64,000 nt of DNA from JBGZFC01 sp964631255 (GTDB taxonomy: Bacteria > Bacteroidota > Bacteroidia > Bacteroidales > Dysgonomonadaceae), in the NCBI GenBank assembly GCA_964631255.1, contig CAZVWS010000004.1:1-64000 (forward strand). Direction: 5' to 3'. A program made the position numbers and the translations under genes. Numbering within the stretch: the stretch's first letter is position 1; each line of letters begins with the position of its first letter. This document shows positions 52,927-63,000 of the stretch, one piece after another. Below the pieces are notes generated by a model. The model was given only the letters and a program-made list of their open reading frames with translations. It did not search any database and was not told where the DNA came from.

Positions 52927-53001
52927 AAAAGCTGCTTCAAAACTTCAACCGAATTCCCATAAAATAAAACCCGATTTTCCCATTTTTTTGAAACAGCCTT
53001 T
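52927..53001. terminator. Possible bidirectional hairpin between convergent genes
   Basis: AAAAGCTGCTTCA (52927-52939) can pair at 11 of 13 positions with TGAAACAGCCTTT (52989-53001). The loop is about 49 nt. It lies between the convergent DUF5686 and 53025-53609 genes, and may terminate both. Confidence 0.45.
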
Positions 53002-53024
53002 CTTATTCCGTAAAAAACTTTTGT

Positions 53025-53609
53025 TTACTTCATCTTTTTCATAGTCGAGTATAGTGCGCCCGCCCAAAAATTGCGCAGACCAAATCCTTTAGCTTTTCCC
53101 GTGAGTTCTTTCTGAAAAATAATTTGGTTCGTTTGCTGGTCAAAAATCACGTAAGTAAATGTTCCCCTATTGCTCGTTTTGTTGAGCAAGCCGGTCAGAA
53201 TTATTGCACCAAATTGGCTGTCTCCCTCTTTTTTGAGTTGAGCAATAGCATTAGCAATATCCTCATCAGAAAGCACATAACTATTATTTTCAGCGAACAG
53301 GTCGGACTCCGAAATGTTTTTCGCATTGGATTTCGCTTCCGAATTATACAAATATACCCGACTTATGCCCAGAGCTTTGCTCATGTCATATTTTTGGGGT
53401 TCCGATTCAAATAAATCATTGATTCGGGCAAATGCTTCGGTCAGATTTTGGTAAGAATCGTCCGAACCATATATTTTTGCAAACGAAAAATCCACTCCAT
53501 AAAAACTAATGTCTTGGATGTGATTCAACTCTTTTGTAGCTTGCGCATTTGCCTTTTGCCCGAAAACAAAACAGAGCAAAGCTGCTACCAATAATAATTT
53601 TTTTCTCAT
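53025..53609 (-). CDS. Small exported protein, unknown function
   Basis: A 194-residue protein with a clear signal peptide (MRKKLLLVAALLCFVFGQKANAQ, cleavage after KANA). I do not recognise its family. The mature part has a repeated alternation of strands and helices (ISFYGVDFSFAKIYG, GAIILTGLLNKTSNRGTFTYVIFD) and ends with basic residues. Two segments, VIFDQQTNQIIFQKEL and FGLRNFWAGALYST, look like a compact periplasmic domain. It is a single-gene unit between convergent and divergent neighbours. Confidence 0.7.
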   Translation of the reverse strand: MRKKLLLVAALLCFVFGQKANAQATKELNHIQDISFYGVDFSFAKIYGSDDSYQNLTEAFARINDLFESEPQKYDMSKALGISRVYLYNSEAKSNAKNISESDLFAENNSYVLSDEDIANAIAQLKKEGDSQFGAIILTGLLNKTSNRGTFTYVIFDQQTNQIIFQKELTGKAKGFGLRNFWAGALYSTMKKMK

Positions 53610-53692
53610 AAAATTATAGATAAGTTAGGTAAATAAAAAATTTCTTGCAAATTTGCACCTTCGTGCAGAGAGTGCAATCCTTATTCTTTGAT

Positions 53693-53971
53693 TTATAGCA
53701 CATCACGAATTTCCGGCATTTTGTCAAAAACCGATTTGGCGAAAGGGCACAAAGGCAATATCTTCACATTGGCTGTACGAGCATAATCTACTGCCGCAAG
53801 CAACATTTTTTTGCCAACGCCTTTGCCCGCGTAATCTGGATTTACCTCGGTATGATCAATAATAAATCGGGTGTCTCCTGCCCACGAATAGCTCATTCGT
53901 CCGGCCTCTTTACCGTTGTCATCGGCTTTAAAAAAACCTTTGTTTTCGTAATTTGTTTGTTTTATTTCCAT
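53693..53971 (-). CDS. GNAT-like N-acetyltransferase (short, Gcn5-related)
   Basis: A 92-residue protein of the short acetyltransferase-like family. The acetyl-CoA loop is seen as VNPDYAGKGVGKKMLLAAV. The C-terminal block LPLCPFAKSVFDKMPE is typical for this small family. Its substrate is unknown. It is divergent from upp with a predicted -7 element about 100 nt upstream. Confidence 0.85.
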   Translation of the reverse strand: MEIKQTNYENKGFFKADDNGKEAGRMSYSWAGDTRFIIDHTEVNPDYAGKGVGKKMLLAAVDYARTANVKILPLCPFAKSVFDKMPEIRDVL

Positions 53972-54070
53972 TAGAAATTTATTATTGGTAATATGTTATT
54001 TATATTCATTGAATTGCATAAACTGAATACAGTTTTTGTAGAAAAAGTCAATACCGTCGCAAACTAAAAG

Positions 54071-54078
54071 CAAAGGTA
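54071..54078 (-). promoter_or_regulatory. Possible -7 element of the GNAT gene
   Basis: On the minus strand TACCTTTG matches TAnnTTTG. The leader would be about 93 nt. No clear -33 box is seen. Confidence 0.45.
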
Positions 54079-54119
54079 AGAAAAAGCGTACATTATTACT
54101 ATAAAAAGATGAAAATCGT

Positions 54120-54127
54120 TATCTTTG
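54120..54127 (+). promoter_or_regulatory. Possible -7 element of upp
   Basis: TATCTTTG matches the consensus. Transcription would start near 54134, giving a 73-nt leader before the upp ATG at 54207. No clear -33 box is seen. Confidence 0.45.
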
Positions 54128-54206
54128 TCCATTATTTTAGAAAAATGGTATTGCAACGGAATGGCGTTTATCATTTTTACTATATCACAGAAAACCAAAT
54201 ATTTGC

Positions 54207-54866
54207 ATGAAAATAATTAATTTTTCAAAAGAAAACTCATTGGTAAGCACCTATGTTCGTGAAATAAGAGATATTACCATCCAGAACGACCGCTTGCGTT
54301 TTCGTCGCAATATAGAAAGAATAGGCGAAATCATGGCTTATGAAATTAGCAAAACGCTATCGTACAAACCAATCGACATCATGACTCCTTTGTGCGAAAC
54401 ATCGGTTAATGTTTGCAACTCGGATGTTGTAATTGCCACTATTTTGCGTGCCGGATTGCCGTTTCATCACGGCATGCTCAACTATTTTGACGGTGCCGAA
54501 AACGCTTTCGTTTCGGCTTATCGCAAATACAAGGAAACGGGGCATCAGTCGTTTGACATTCATATTGAATATATTGCATCGCCACGTATCGATGGAAAAA
54601 TTCTTATTCTTACCGACCCTATGCTCGCGACAGGCAGCAGTATGGATTTGACATACAGAGCTTTGCTAACAAAAGGCACACCTAAAAACATACACATTGC
54701 CACCATTATCGCCAGCCAACAAGCTATCGATTATTGCCGTGCCAATTTTCCGCAAGAGAACACCACCATTTGGGCAGCAGCAATAGACCCGGAACTCAAC
54801 GATTCGTCGTACATTGTGCCTGGTATTGGCGATGCGGGGGATTTGGCATTCGGTCAAAAAGTTTAA
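54207..54866 (+). CDS. upp: Uracil phosphoribosyltransferase
   Basis: Salvages uracil to UMP with PRPP. The 219-residue protein has the PRPP-binding block ILTDPMLATGSSMDLTY and the uracil-binding C-terminal stretch DDSSYIVPGIGDAGDLAFG-like (here NDSSYIVPGIGDAGDLAFG). Its length is a little above the 208-residue E. coli enzyme, as usual in Bacteroidota. It is followed by recF after 53 nt. Confidence 0.94.
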   Translation: MKIINFSKENSLVSTYVREIRDITIQNDRLRFRRNIERIGEIMAYEISKTLSYKPIDIMTPLCETSVNVCNSDVVIATILRAGLPFHHGMLNYFDGAENAFVSAYRKYKETGHQSFDIHIEYIASPRIDGKILILTDPMLATGSSMDLTYRALLTKGTPKNIHIATIIASQQAIDYCRANFPQENTTIWAAAIDPELNDSSYIVPGIGDAGDLAFGQKV

Positions 54867-54919
54867 TTTCTTTTGAATAACCAACACATAAATATCCATA
54901 TAATAAAGCAGAAAAGAAA

Positions 54920-56038
54920 GTGATACTCAACCATCTATCCATTATCAATTACAAAAACTTAGGGCAGGTAGAAATATCGTTGTCGCCAAAAATAAATTGT
55001 TTCATCGGCGACAACGGAATGGGAAAAACCAATCTGCTCGATGCCGTTTATTATCTTTCTTTCTGCAAAAGCCACACCAATCCTATCGACTCGCAAATCA
55101 TAAAACACGACACCGATGTTTGCATGCTTCAAGGCAAATACAGTTTTGGAGAACGAATAGAGGAGGAGATTTTTTGCGGATTGAAAAGAAGGCAGAAAAA
55201 GCAATTCAAAAGAAATAAAAAAGAATACGAGCGCTTGTTAGACCACATCGGTTTTATCCCTCTCGTGATGATTTCGCCGGCAGATATCGAATTAATAAAC
55301 GGCACAAGCGAAGAAAGGCGCAGATTTATGGATATGGCGATTTCGCAATTCGACAAGGAGTATCTATTTTCGCTTGTTCGTTACAACAAAGCCCTACAAC
55401 AGCGAAATGCCTTGCTTAAACTGGACGAAGAGAATATCGACACCACTTTACTTGATATGTGGGAAAGCCTGATGGCAGAAAATGCCACTTTTGTTTATGA
55501 AAAACGACGCGATTTTATAGAAAACTTCACGCCCATTTTCGAAAACTATTACGCCATCATCAGCAAAAGCAAAGAACGGGTTTCGTTTAAGTACATCTCC
55601 CATCTTTCGGGTGGAAATTTGCGCGAACGGTTGTTTAATAATCGTCAACGAGATATAGCGATTGGGCATACAACTACCGGCATACACAGAGACGAACTGG
55701 AAATGTTGCTCAACGATTATCCCATCAAAAAAGTGGGTTCCCAGGGACAATGCAAAACTTATTTCGTATCGATGAAATTTGCCCAATTCAACTACTTGTT
55801 GCGGCAGGGCAAGCAAACACCTATATTGCTTCTCGACGATATTTTTGACCGATTGGATTCGGAACGTGTGCAAGAGATTGTGAAATTGGTATCGGGAGAC
55901 GAATTTGGACAAATTTTTATTTCGGATACCAACCGTGAATCTTTAGATAAGATTTTGGGTCGATTTGACAACCAACACCACATTTATTCTGTAAAAAACG
56001 GAGAAATTGTACAAGCAAACGAGTTGAAAACAGAATGA
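54920..56038 (+). CDS. recF: DNA replication and repair protein RecF
   Basis: SMC-like ATPase that loads RecA at gaps. The 372-residue protein has the Walker A motif GDNGMGKTN near residue 31, the conserved ISPADIELINGTSEERRRFMD-type block, the signature VGSQGQCKT and Walker B ILLLDDIFDRLDS. The start is GTG at 54920 (read as Met-Ile-Leu-Asn); no ATG gives the family N-terminus. It overlaps the DUF721 gene by 4 nt. The dnaA-dnaN-recF arrangement is not seen here. Confidence 0.95.
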   Translation: MILNHLSIINYKNLGQVEISLSPKINCFIGDNGMGKTNLLDAVYYLSFCKSHTNPIDSQIIKHDTDVCMLQGKYSFGERIEEEIFCGLKRRQKKQFKRNKKEYERLLDHIGFIPLVMISPADIELINGTSEERRRFMDMAISQFDKEYLFSLVRYNKALQQRNALLKLDEENIDTTLLDMWESLMAENATFVYEKRRDFIENFTPIFENYYAIISKSKERVSFKYISHLSGGNLRERLFNNRQRDIAIGHTTTGIHRDELEMLLNDYPIKKVGSQGQCKTYFVSMKFAQFNYLLRQGKQTPILLLDDIFDRLDSERVQEIVKLVSGDEFGQIFISDTNRESLDKILGRFDNQHHIYSVKNGEIVQANELKTE

Positions 56039-56328
56039 AAAAAAAAGAAGCAATATCACTGAAAGATGCTATTTCCATTTTTTTTGAAGAACATGAATCC
56101 CTAAAAATTGGATTAGCCGAACGTAAAGCAATTAAAGCTTGGGACAGTTTGCTTGGAGAAGGAGTGGTACACTACACAAATAAAATATATCTCCGAAAAA
56201 ACACACTTTACGTACACCTGACTTCTTCGGTTTTGCGTGCAGAACTTCTGATGAACAAACAAAACCTTATCGATAAATTAAACGAATCGGCAGAAATGAC
56301 GGTTATCAAAGATATTGTTTTCCGATAA
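56035..56328 (+). CDS. DUF721 domain protein, possibly the helicase loader DciA
   Basis: A 97-residue protein of the DUF721 family. This family includes DciA, which helps load the replicative helicase in bacteria without DnaC or DnaI. The core (LKIGLAERKAIKAWDSLLGEG, IYLRKNTLYVHLTSSVLRAEL) is a KH-like fold. The start overlaps the recF stop by 4 nt (ATGA), so the two are coupled. The DciA role is a family inference. Confidence 0.82.
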   Translation: MKKKEAISLKDAISIFFEEHESLKIGLAERKAIKAWDSLLGEGVVHYTNKIYLRKNTLYVHLTSSVLRAELLMNKQNLIDKLNESAEMTVIKDIVFR

Positions 56329-56460
56329 AACCTCTTTTTTTGCCCACTTCCATTTTCTAAAAAAATCTACAACAGAGCGTATATCCTCTGTAATAATGAA
56401 ATAAATGCAAAAAAACAGAAAAATAACGCCCACTTTCATCATTAATTCAACAAAAATAAT

Positions 56461-56468
56461 TACTTTTG
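56461..56468 (+). promoter_or_regulatory. -7 element of guaB
   Basis: TACTTTTG matches TAnnTTTG. The transcript would start near 56475, about 23 nt before the guaB ATG at 56498. No clear -33 box is visible. Confidence 0.5.
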
Positions 56469-56497
56469 CGTGCAATAAAATTTAAACATCCCGATTT

Positions 56498-57976
56498 ATG
56501 TCATTTATTGCAGATAAAATTACTATGGAAGGGTTGACTTTTGACGACCTGCTCTTAGTCCCCGCCTACTCCGAGGTTCTTCCACGAAACGTACTCCTCC
56601 AAACAAATTTCTCACGAAATATCAAACTCAATATCCCAATGGTGTCTGCCGCTATGGATACCGTTACCGAAACCACCATGGCAATTGCAATTGCCCGCGA
56701 AGGTGGCATTGGAGTGATACACAAAAACATGTCGATAGAAGATCAGGCCAAACAAGTTCGTGCCGTGAAACGCGCCGAAAACGGCATGATTATCAACCCT
56801 ATAAGCATTCATCCAAACAAAACAGTTGCCGATGCGCTAAACATGATGAGCGAGTTCAAAATTGGCGGCATTCCCGTAGTTGATAACGACGACAAGTTGG
56901 TAGGAATTGTTACCAATCGTGATTTGCGTTTCGAGAAAGAGATGGCAAAAAAGATTTCCGTGGTAATGACAAAAGAAAATTTGGTTACTACCCGACAAGG
57001 CACCGATTTGGAAGCTGCTGCCGAAATTCTGCAACAATATAAAATTGAAAAACTTCCTGTGGTTGATGCCGAAGGAAAACTAATCGGACTCATCACCTAC
57101 AAAGATATAACCAAAGCCAAAGATAAACCAAATGCTTGCAAAGATGCACAAGGGCGACTGCGAGTAGCGGCAGGCATTGGCGTTACGCACGACTCTTTGG
57201 AGAGAGCAACCGCGCTCATCGAAGCCGGTGTAGATGCCATTGTGATAGACACAGCACACGGACACTCGAAAGGCGTAGCCGATATGCTGAAAGTAATAAA
57301 AAAAGAGTTCCCCGAAATTGACGTGGTTGTTGGTAACATTGCTACCGGCGATGCAGCACGCTATTTGGTTGCGGCAGGAGCCGATGCCGTGAAAGTGGGA
57401 ATTGGACCCGGCTCTATATGCACCACTCGTGTAATAGCGGGCGTTGGTGTACCCCAGCTTTCGGCTATTTATGATGTGGCACAAGCACTGAAAGGAACAG
57501 GCGTACCTTTGATTGCCGATGGCGGATTGCGCTATTCGGGTGATATAGTGAAAGCATTGGCTGCCGGTGGTTCATCGGTCATGATGGGTTCATTGCTTGC
57601 CGGTACAGAAGAATCTCCCGGCGAAACCGTTATTTTCAACGGACGAAAATTTAAAACCTATCGTGGTATGGGTTCGCTTTCGGCAATGCAGAAAGGATCC
57701 AAAGACCGTTATTTTCAAGATGTGGAAGACGACATCAAGAAATTGGTTCCGGAAGGAATTGAAGCACGTGTACCATTCAAAGGAACATTGCAAGAAGTTA
57801 TATACCAAATGGTTGGCGGACTACGAGCCGGTATGGGATATTGTGGAGCAGCCAATATCGAGAAACTTCACGAAGCCAAATTTACCAGAATCACATCTGC
57901 AGGCTATGCCGAAAGCCACCCGCATGGTGTCATGATTACGCGCGAAGCGCCCAACTATAGCAGAGGAAATGAGTAA
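56498..57976 (+). CDS. guaB: Inosine-5'-monophosphate dehydrogenase
   Basis: Oxidises IMP to XMP with NAD, the first committed step to GMP. The 492-residue protein has the TIM barrel split by two CBS domains (about residues 95-210, with IGGIPVVDNDDKLVGIVTNRD and KLPVVDAEGKLIGLITYKD). The catalytic Cys308 is in GIGPGSICTTR, and the mobile flap and the YRGMGSLSAM block follow. The length is normal. Confidence 0.97.
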   Translation: MSFIADKITMEGLTFDDLLLVPAYSEVLPRNVLLQTNFSRNIKLNIPMVSAAMDTVTETTMAIAIAREGGIGVIHKNMSIEDQAKQVRAVKRAENGMIINPISIHPNKTVADALNMMSEFKIGGIPVVDNDDKLVGIVTNRDLRFEKEMAKKISVVMTKENLVTTRQGTDLEAAAEILQQYKIEKLPVVDAEGKLIGLITYKDITKAKDKPNACKDAQGRLRVAAGIGVTHDSLERATALIEAGVDAIVIDTAHGHSKGVADMLKVIKKEFPEIDVVVGNIATGDAARYLVAAGADAVKVGIGPGSICTTRVIAGVGVPQLSAIYDVAQALKGTGVPLIADGGLRYSGDIVKALAAGGSSVMMGSLLAGTEESPGETVIFNGRKFKTYRGMGSLSAMQKGSKDRYFQDVEDDIKKLVPEGIEARVPFKGTLQEVIYQMVGGLRAGMGYCGAANIEKLHEAKFTRITSAGYAESHPHGVMITREAPNYSRGNE

Positions 57977-58059
57977 CTTCGTTCTGTCAAATACAATTTT
58001 TCATAAGAGTATCCGTTAATTATTACGTTTTTACAAATCGAAATTTTTCAAAAATAGCT

Positions 58060-60006
58060 ATGACTTCCAAATTTAAATTTTTCTTGCTTTTTGTATTGTG
58101 TTTTCAAATTTTGCATGCACAACAGACCGATCCGGTTGTAATAACCATCAACGGCAAACCGATTACCAAATCCGAATTTGAATATACCTTTCATAAAAAT
58201 AATTCGGACAATGCCTTGGACAAAAAATCGCTGGACGAATATGTGGATATGTTCGTCGATTACAAATTGAAAGTAGAAGAAGCCAAAGCCCTGGGTTTGG
58301 ACACCGTAACTACTTTTGTAAAAGAGTACAATTCGTATCGCAGCCAGTTGGCTTTGCCTTATTTGGTTAATGAAGAGGTGAAAAACCAGCTTGCACGCGA
58401 GGCTTACGAACGTAAAAAAATAGAAACAGAATCGAGCCATATCCTCATAGGACTTCCTCGCCAATACTATCCCAAAGATACCCTCGTGGCATACAACAAA
58501 ATGATGGATATTCGCAATAAAATAGTAATAGAAGGCGAAGATTTTAACGAAATGGCTGCCATGTATTCTGAAGATCCGAGTGCACAAAAAGTAACTCCCG
58601 CGGGACACCTTGGCTGGATGGGCGCACTCAGATTTGTAGATGAGTTTGAACACGGTATGTACCAAACCGGCATCAATGAAGTGAGCCTTCCGATTCGTTC
58701 TCAGTTTGGATATCATCTGATAAAAGTACACAATCGTCGCCCCAATATGGGTGATATTAAAGTTGCCCACATCATGTTGGCAATGCATCCCGCCATGAGC
58801 GAAGTGCAAAGAGATAGCGTGAAAAAAATTGCTGACGACGTGTACAAACAGTTGCAAAAGGGAGCAGATTTCGCCGAATTGGCAAAAAAATATTCTACCG
58901 ATGTCAATTCAAAAGAAAAAGGCGGTGAGTTGGCTTGGTTTGCCAGCGGACAATATCCAAAACCATTTGAAGAAGCAGCCTTTTCGCTTCAAAACAAAGG
59001 AGACTACTCCAATCCCATCAGCACAGCTTACGGATACCATATTCTTCAATTGATTGACAAACGCCCCATGGCAAGTTTCGAAGATAGCAAAGAATCTATC
59101 ATGGGTTCTTTCTTACGCGGTTTGAGAATAAAAGAGGTGCAACAAGGCGAGATAGATCGCATCTTAAGAACAACAAATTTTGCAGCCAATAACGAAACAT
59201 ACAAAAAAATGGCAGCCATCACCGACTCCATTTTTGTTGGCGACCCAAAATTTAGACAATACTATCCCAACAAAGAAGATATTTTATTCACAATCAATGG
59301 AAAAGATTATCGAGTTGCCGACTTCTACGAATATTTGAATACGGATAAATATGCCTTGTATCCATTATCGACCGACGATTTGAAAGGCAAATATAATAAA
59401 TTCTTACTCAACCTGCTCAAAGCAGAAGAGATTAGAACATTGGAAGATAATAATCCCGAATTCAAAAATCTTTCGCAAGAGTATTACGACGGCATTTTGC
59501 TGTTCGAACTCATGAACCAAGAAATTTGGGGCAAAGCACAAACCGATACCATCGGGTTAGAAAACTATTATGCCAAAAACCAAAAGAACTACAAATGGAA
59601 TCAGCCCAAATTTAGCGGAGCAGTAATCTTAACCGCAAACGCGCAAATAAAAGGCCAAATAGAAAACCTTTTGCACCTACCCACTGACAGTTTGTATCGC
59701 AAATTGGAAGAGATGCAAGAAGCCGATAAAAACTTCAAAATAAAAATAGACAAAGGTTCTTGGAGCAAAGGCGAAAACACATTTGTTGATTTCAAAGCGT
59801 TCGATGGCGACACCTACCCGGCTACCGAAAATTCGTATCCTTTCTACTTGGTAGTGGGTCAAGTACAATCTCAACCCCAATTGGACGACATCAGAGGCGA
59901 GGTTATAAACGACTACCAACAATATTTGGAAAAAGAATTGATGGTAAAACTTCGTAAAAAATATCCGGTAAAACTGAATAAACGTGAACTAAAGCGTGTT
60001 AAGTAA
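58060..60006 (+). CDS. Periplasmic peptidylprolyl isomerase, two parvulin domains (SurA/PrsA-like)
   Basis: A 648-residue exported protein (signal MTSKFKFFLLFVLCFQILHAQ). After an N-terminal chaperone-like helical part, two PpiC/parvulin domains occupy about residues 125-228 (SSHILIGLPRQYYPKD ... FGYHLIKVHNRRP) and 232-340 (KVAHIMLAMHPAMSEV ... GYHILQLIDKRP). A further 300 residues follow. It likely helps fold outer-membrane proteins. It stands between guaB and ileS with its own unit. Confidence 0.92.
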   Translation: MTSKFKFFLLFVLCFQILHAQQTDPVVITINGKPITKSEFEYTFHKNNSDNALDKKSLDEYVDMFVDYKLKVEEAKALGLDTVTTFVKEYNSYRSQLALPYLVNEEVKNQLAREAYERKKIETESSHILIGLPRQYYPKDTLVAYNKMMDIRNKIVIEGEDFNEMAAMYSEDPSAQKVTPAGHLGWMGALRFVDEFEHGMYQTGINEVSLPIRSQFGYHLIKVHNRRPNMGDIKVAHIMLAMHPAMSEVQRDSVKKIADDVYKQLQKGADFAELAKKYSTDVNSKEKGGELAWFASGQYPKPFEEAAFSLQNKGDYSNPISTAYGYHILQLIDKRPMASFEDSKESIMGSFLRGLRIKEVQQGEIDRILRTTNFAANNETYKKMAAITDSIFVGDPKFRQYYPNKEDILFTINGKDYRVADFYEYLNTDKYALYPLSTDDLKGKYNKFLLNLLKAEEIRTLEDNNPEFKNLSQEYYDGILLFELMNQEIWGKAQTDTIGLENYYAKNQKNYKWNQPKFSGAVILTANAQIKGQIENLLHLPTDSLYRKLEEMQEADKNFKIKIDKGSWSKGENTFVDFKAFDGDTYPATENSYPFYLVVGQVQSQPQLDDIRGEVINDYQQYLEKELMVKLRKKYPVKLNKRELKRVK

Positions 60007-60025
60007 TTTCGGAATGATTGCATGA

Positions 60026-60055
60026 TTGTCAATTCTCATTTTTTTACTACCTTTG
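60026..60055 (+). promoter_or_regulatory. ileS promoter
   Basis: TTG at 60026-60028, a 19-nt spacer and TACCTTTG at 60048-60055 match the Bacteroidota consensus. Transcription near 60062 leaves about 30 nt before the ATG at 60092. This also rejects the longer reading frame beginning at 60026. Confidence 0.7.
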
Positions 60056-60091
60056 CACACAAAATTTTCAATAGGTATAAAAACATTGACA

Positions 60092-63000
60092 ATGAGCAAG
60101 AAATTCACCGAATACAGTCAGTTAAATTTATCGGAAATCAACAAAGAGCTGCTACAGCAGTGGGACAATAAAAACGTATTCCACAAGAGCTTAGAAACGC
60201 GCCAAGGCAAACCCGAATTTGTGTTTTACGAAGGCCCCCCTTCGGCAAACGGCATGCCCGGGATACACCACGTGATAGCACGCTCCATCAAAGATATTTT
60301 TTGCAGATACAAAACAATGAAAGGCTTTTTGGTAAACCGAAAAGCCGGATGGGACACGCACGGACTGCCCGTGGAGTTGGGCGTTGAAAAATCGCTCGGC
60401 ATCACCAAAGAAGATATTGGCAAAACTATATCGGTAGAGGAGTACAACAACGCATGCCGCACCGAGGTAATGAAATATACCAAAGAGTGGGAAGACCTCA
60501 CCCGAAAAATGGGCTATTGGGTAGATATGAACGACCCATATATCACCTACGACAACCGATACATAGAGACTTTGTGGTATTTGCTCAAAGAAATTTACAA
60601 AAAAGGATACCTCTACAAAGGTTACACCATACAACCCTACTCACCCGCGGCGGGAACCGGGTTGAGCACACACGAGCTGAACCAACCCGGCTGCTATCGC
60701 GATGTAAAAGATACTACTTGCACCGCCCAATTCAAGATTAAAAACCCATTAACCGAATGGGCTGAGTTTGGCGAACCATTTTTCTTGGCTTGGACAACCA
60801 CACCTTGGACATTGCCCTCCAACGTGCTATTGGCAATGGGACCCAATATCGAATACGTTGCCGTGCAAACCTACAACCCGTACACAGGCAAACCGATGAC
60901 GACCATTTTAGCTAAAAATCTGCTCAACGTATATTTTCCGCAAAAGAATGCCGAATTAAAACTCGAAGAATACAAAGAAGGCGATAAAAATGTGCCCTTC
61001 CGCGTGTTGAACAAAGTTTGGAAAGGCTCTGAATTGGCAGGAATAGAATACGAACAACTATTTCCTTGGATAAAAGTACAAGACAATGCTTTTCGTGTTG
61101 TAACCGGCGATTTTGTAACCACCGAAGACGGAACAGGAATTGTGCACATTGCTCCCACCTTTGGTGCCGACGATGCCAAAGTAGGCAAAGAAAACAATGT
61201 TGCCGGACTAACACTCATTGACAAAGACGGAAACATCCGCCCAATGGTAGATTTGACCGGAAAATTCTTCCTCATCGAAGATTTGGACGAAGATTTTGTG
61301 AAAAACAATGTAAACGTTGATTTATACAAGGAGTTTGCGGGACGATTCGTGAAAAACGAATATGAAACCCCCTCTAACTCCCCCAAAGGGGGAGAACTAA
61401 GCCCCTCCTTGGGAGGGGGTGGAGAGGCTACCACGCTCGACGTGGACTTATCCGTAACACTCAAGTTGCAAAATCGTGCGTTCCGCATCGAGAAGCATGT
61501 GCACAGCTATCCACATTGCTGGCGCACAGACAAACCCGTTTTATATTACCCGCTCGATAGTTGGTTTATCCGCACCACCGCTTGCAAAGAGCGTATGATG
61601 GAGTTAAACGAAACCATCAATTGGAAACCACAATCTACCGGAACGGGACGTTTTGGCAAATGGTTGGAAAATTTACAAGATTGGAATTTGAGTCGCAGTC
61701 GCTATTGGGGAACGCCGTTACCAATTTGGCGTACCGAAGACGGTAAAGAGGAAAAATGTATCGGCTCGGTAAAAGAATTGGTCGATGAAATGCAAAAAGC
61801 CCTGGATGCCGACGTTATGACCGAACTTCCGTGGAAAGATTTCGATTTGAACAACCACAAAGATTTAGATTACACTCATATAGACCTGCATCGTCCTTAT
61901 GTGGACAAAATAGTATTGGTTTCTGACAGCGGAAAACCGATGCACCGCGAACTCGACCTCATCGACGTTTGGTTTGACAGTGGTGCCATGCCTTTTGCAC
62001 AGTTTTTCTATCCTCATATTTCAGAAGAAGATTTTGCCAAAGTATATCCCGCCGATTTCATTGCCGAAGGCGTAGACCAAACACGTGGTTGGTTTTTCAC
62101 GCTACACGCCATCAGCACCATGGTAAAAGACAGCGTGGCATTCAAAAATGTGATTTCAAACGGATTGGTTTTGGATAAAAACGGCAACAAAATGTCCAAG
62201 CGATTGGGTAATGCCGTTGACCCGTTCGAAACGATAGAGAAATACGGTTCCGACCCGCTTCGCTGGTACATGGTTACCAATGCATCGCCGTGGGACAACC
62301 TGAAATTTGATATTGACGGTGTGGAAGAAGCCCGACGCAAATTTTTCGGTACGCTTTACAACACCTACTCATTCTTCGCACTTTACGCCAACGTGGATAA
62401 TTTCCGCAACCAATTCCCACAAATAGAATTGGCTAAACGTCCCGAAATTGACCGTTGGATTTTATCGCTCCTCAACTCACTGATTAAAGAGGTGGACGAA
62501 GATTACGCCAATTACGAGCCTACGAGAGCCGGACGAGCCATCAACGATTTTGTGAACGACAACTTGAGCAACTGGTTTGTCCGTTTAAACAGAAAACGTT
62601 TTTGGGGCGGAGAAATGACCAACGACAAGCTTTCGGCATACCAAACACTATACGAATGCTTGATTACGGTGGCAAAACTGATGGCACCCATCGCCCCTTT
62701 TTATGCCGATAGACTCTATTTAGATTTGACACAAGCCACAGAAAACGAAATGTTTGAATCGGTGCACTTGGCAGATTTCCCATCGGCACACGAATCGGTA
62801 ATCGACACCACGCTCGAAGAGCAAATGTACTTGGCACAAACGGCATCGTCCATCGTGTTGGCATTGCGCCGCAAAGAGAACTTGCGGGTAAGACAACCAC
62901 TTTCCAAATTGTTGATTCCCGTATTGAACGATGAACAACAAAAAAACATTGAAGCCGTTCAAGCACTCATCTTGAGCGAAGTAAACGTGAAAGCGATAGA

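Noticed and set aside
54920..56328. Replication origin region suggested by recF
   Set aside because: No dnaA, dnaN or gyr genes and no cluster of DnaA boxes was seen around recF.
58048..58857. A 269-codon open frame opposite the parvulin gene
   Set aside because: Antisense to a well-supported PPIase and of a composition typical of shadow frames.
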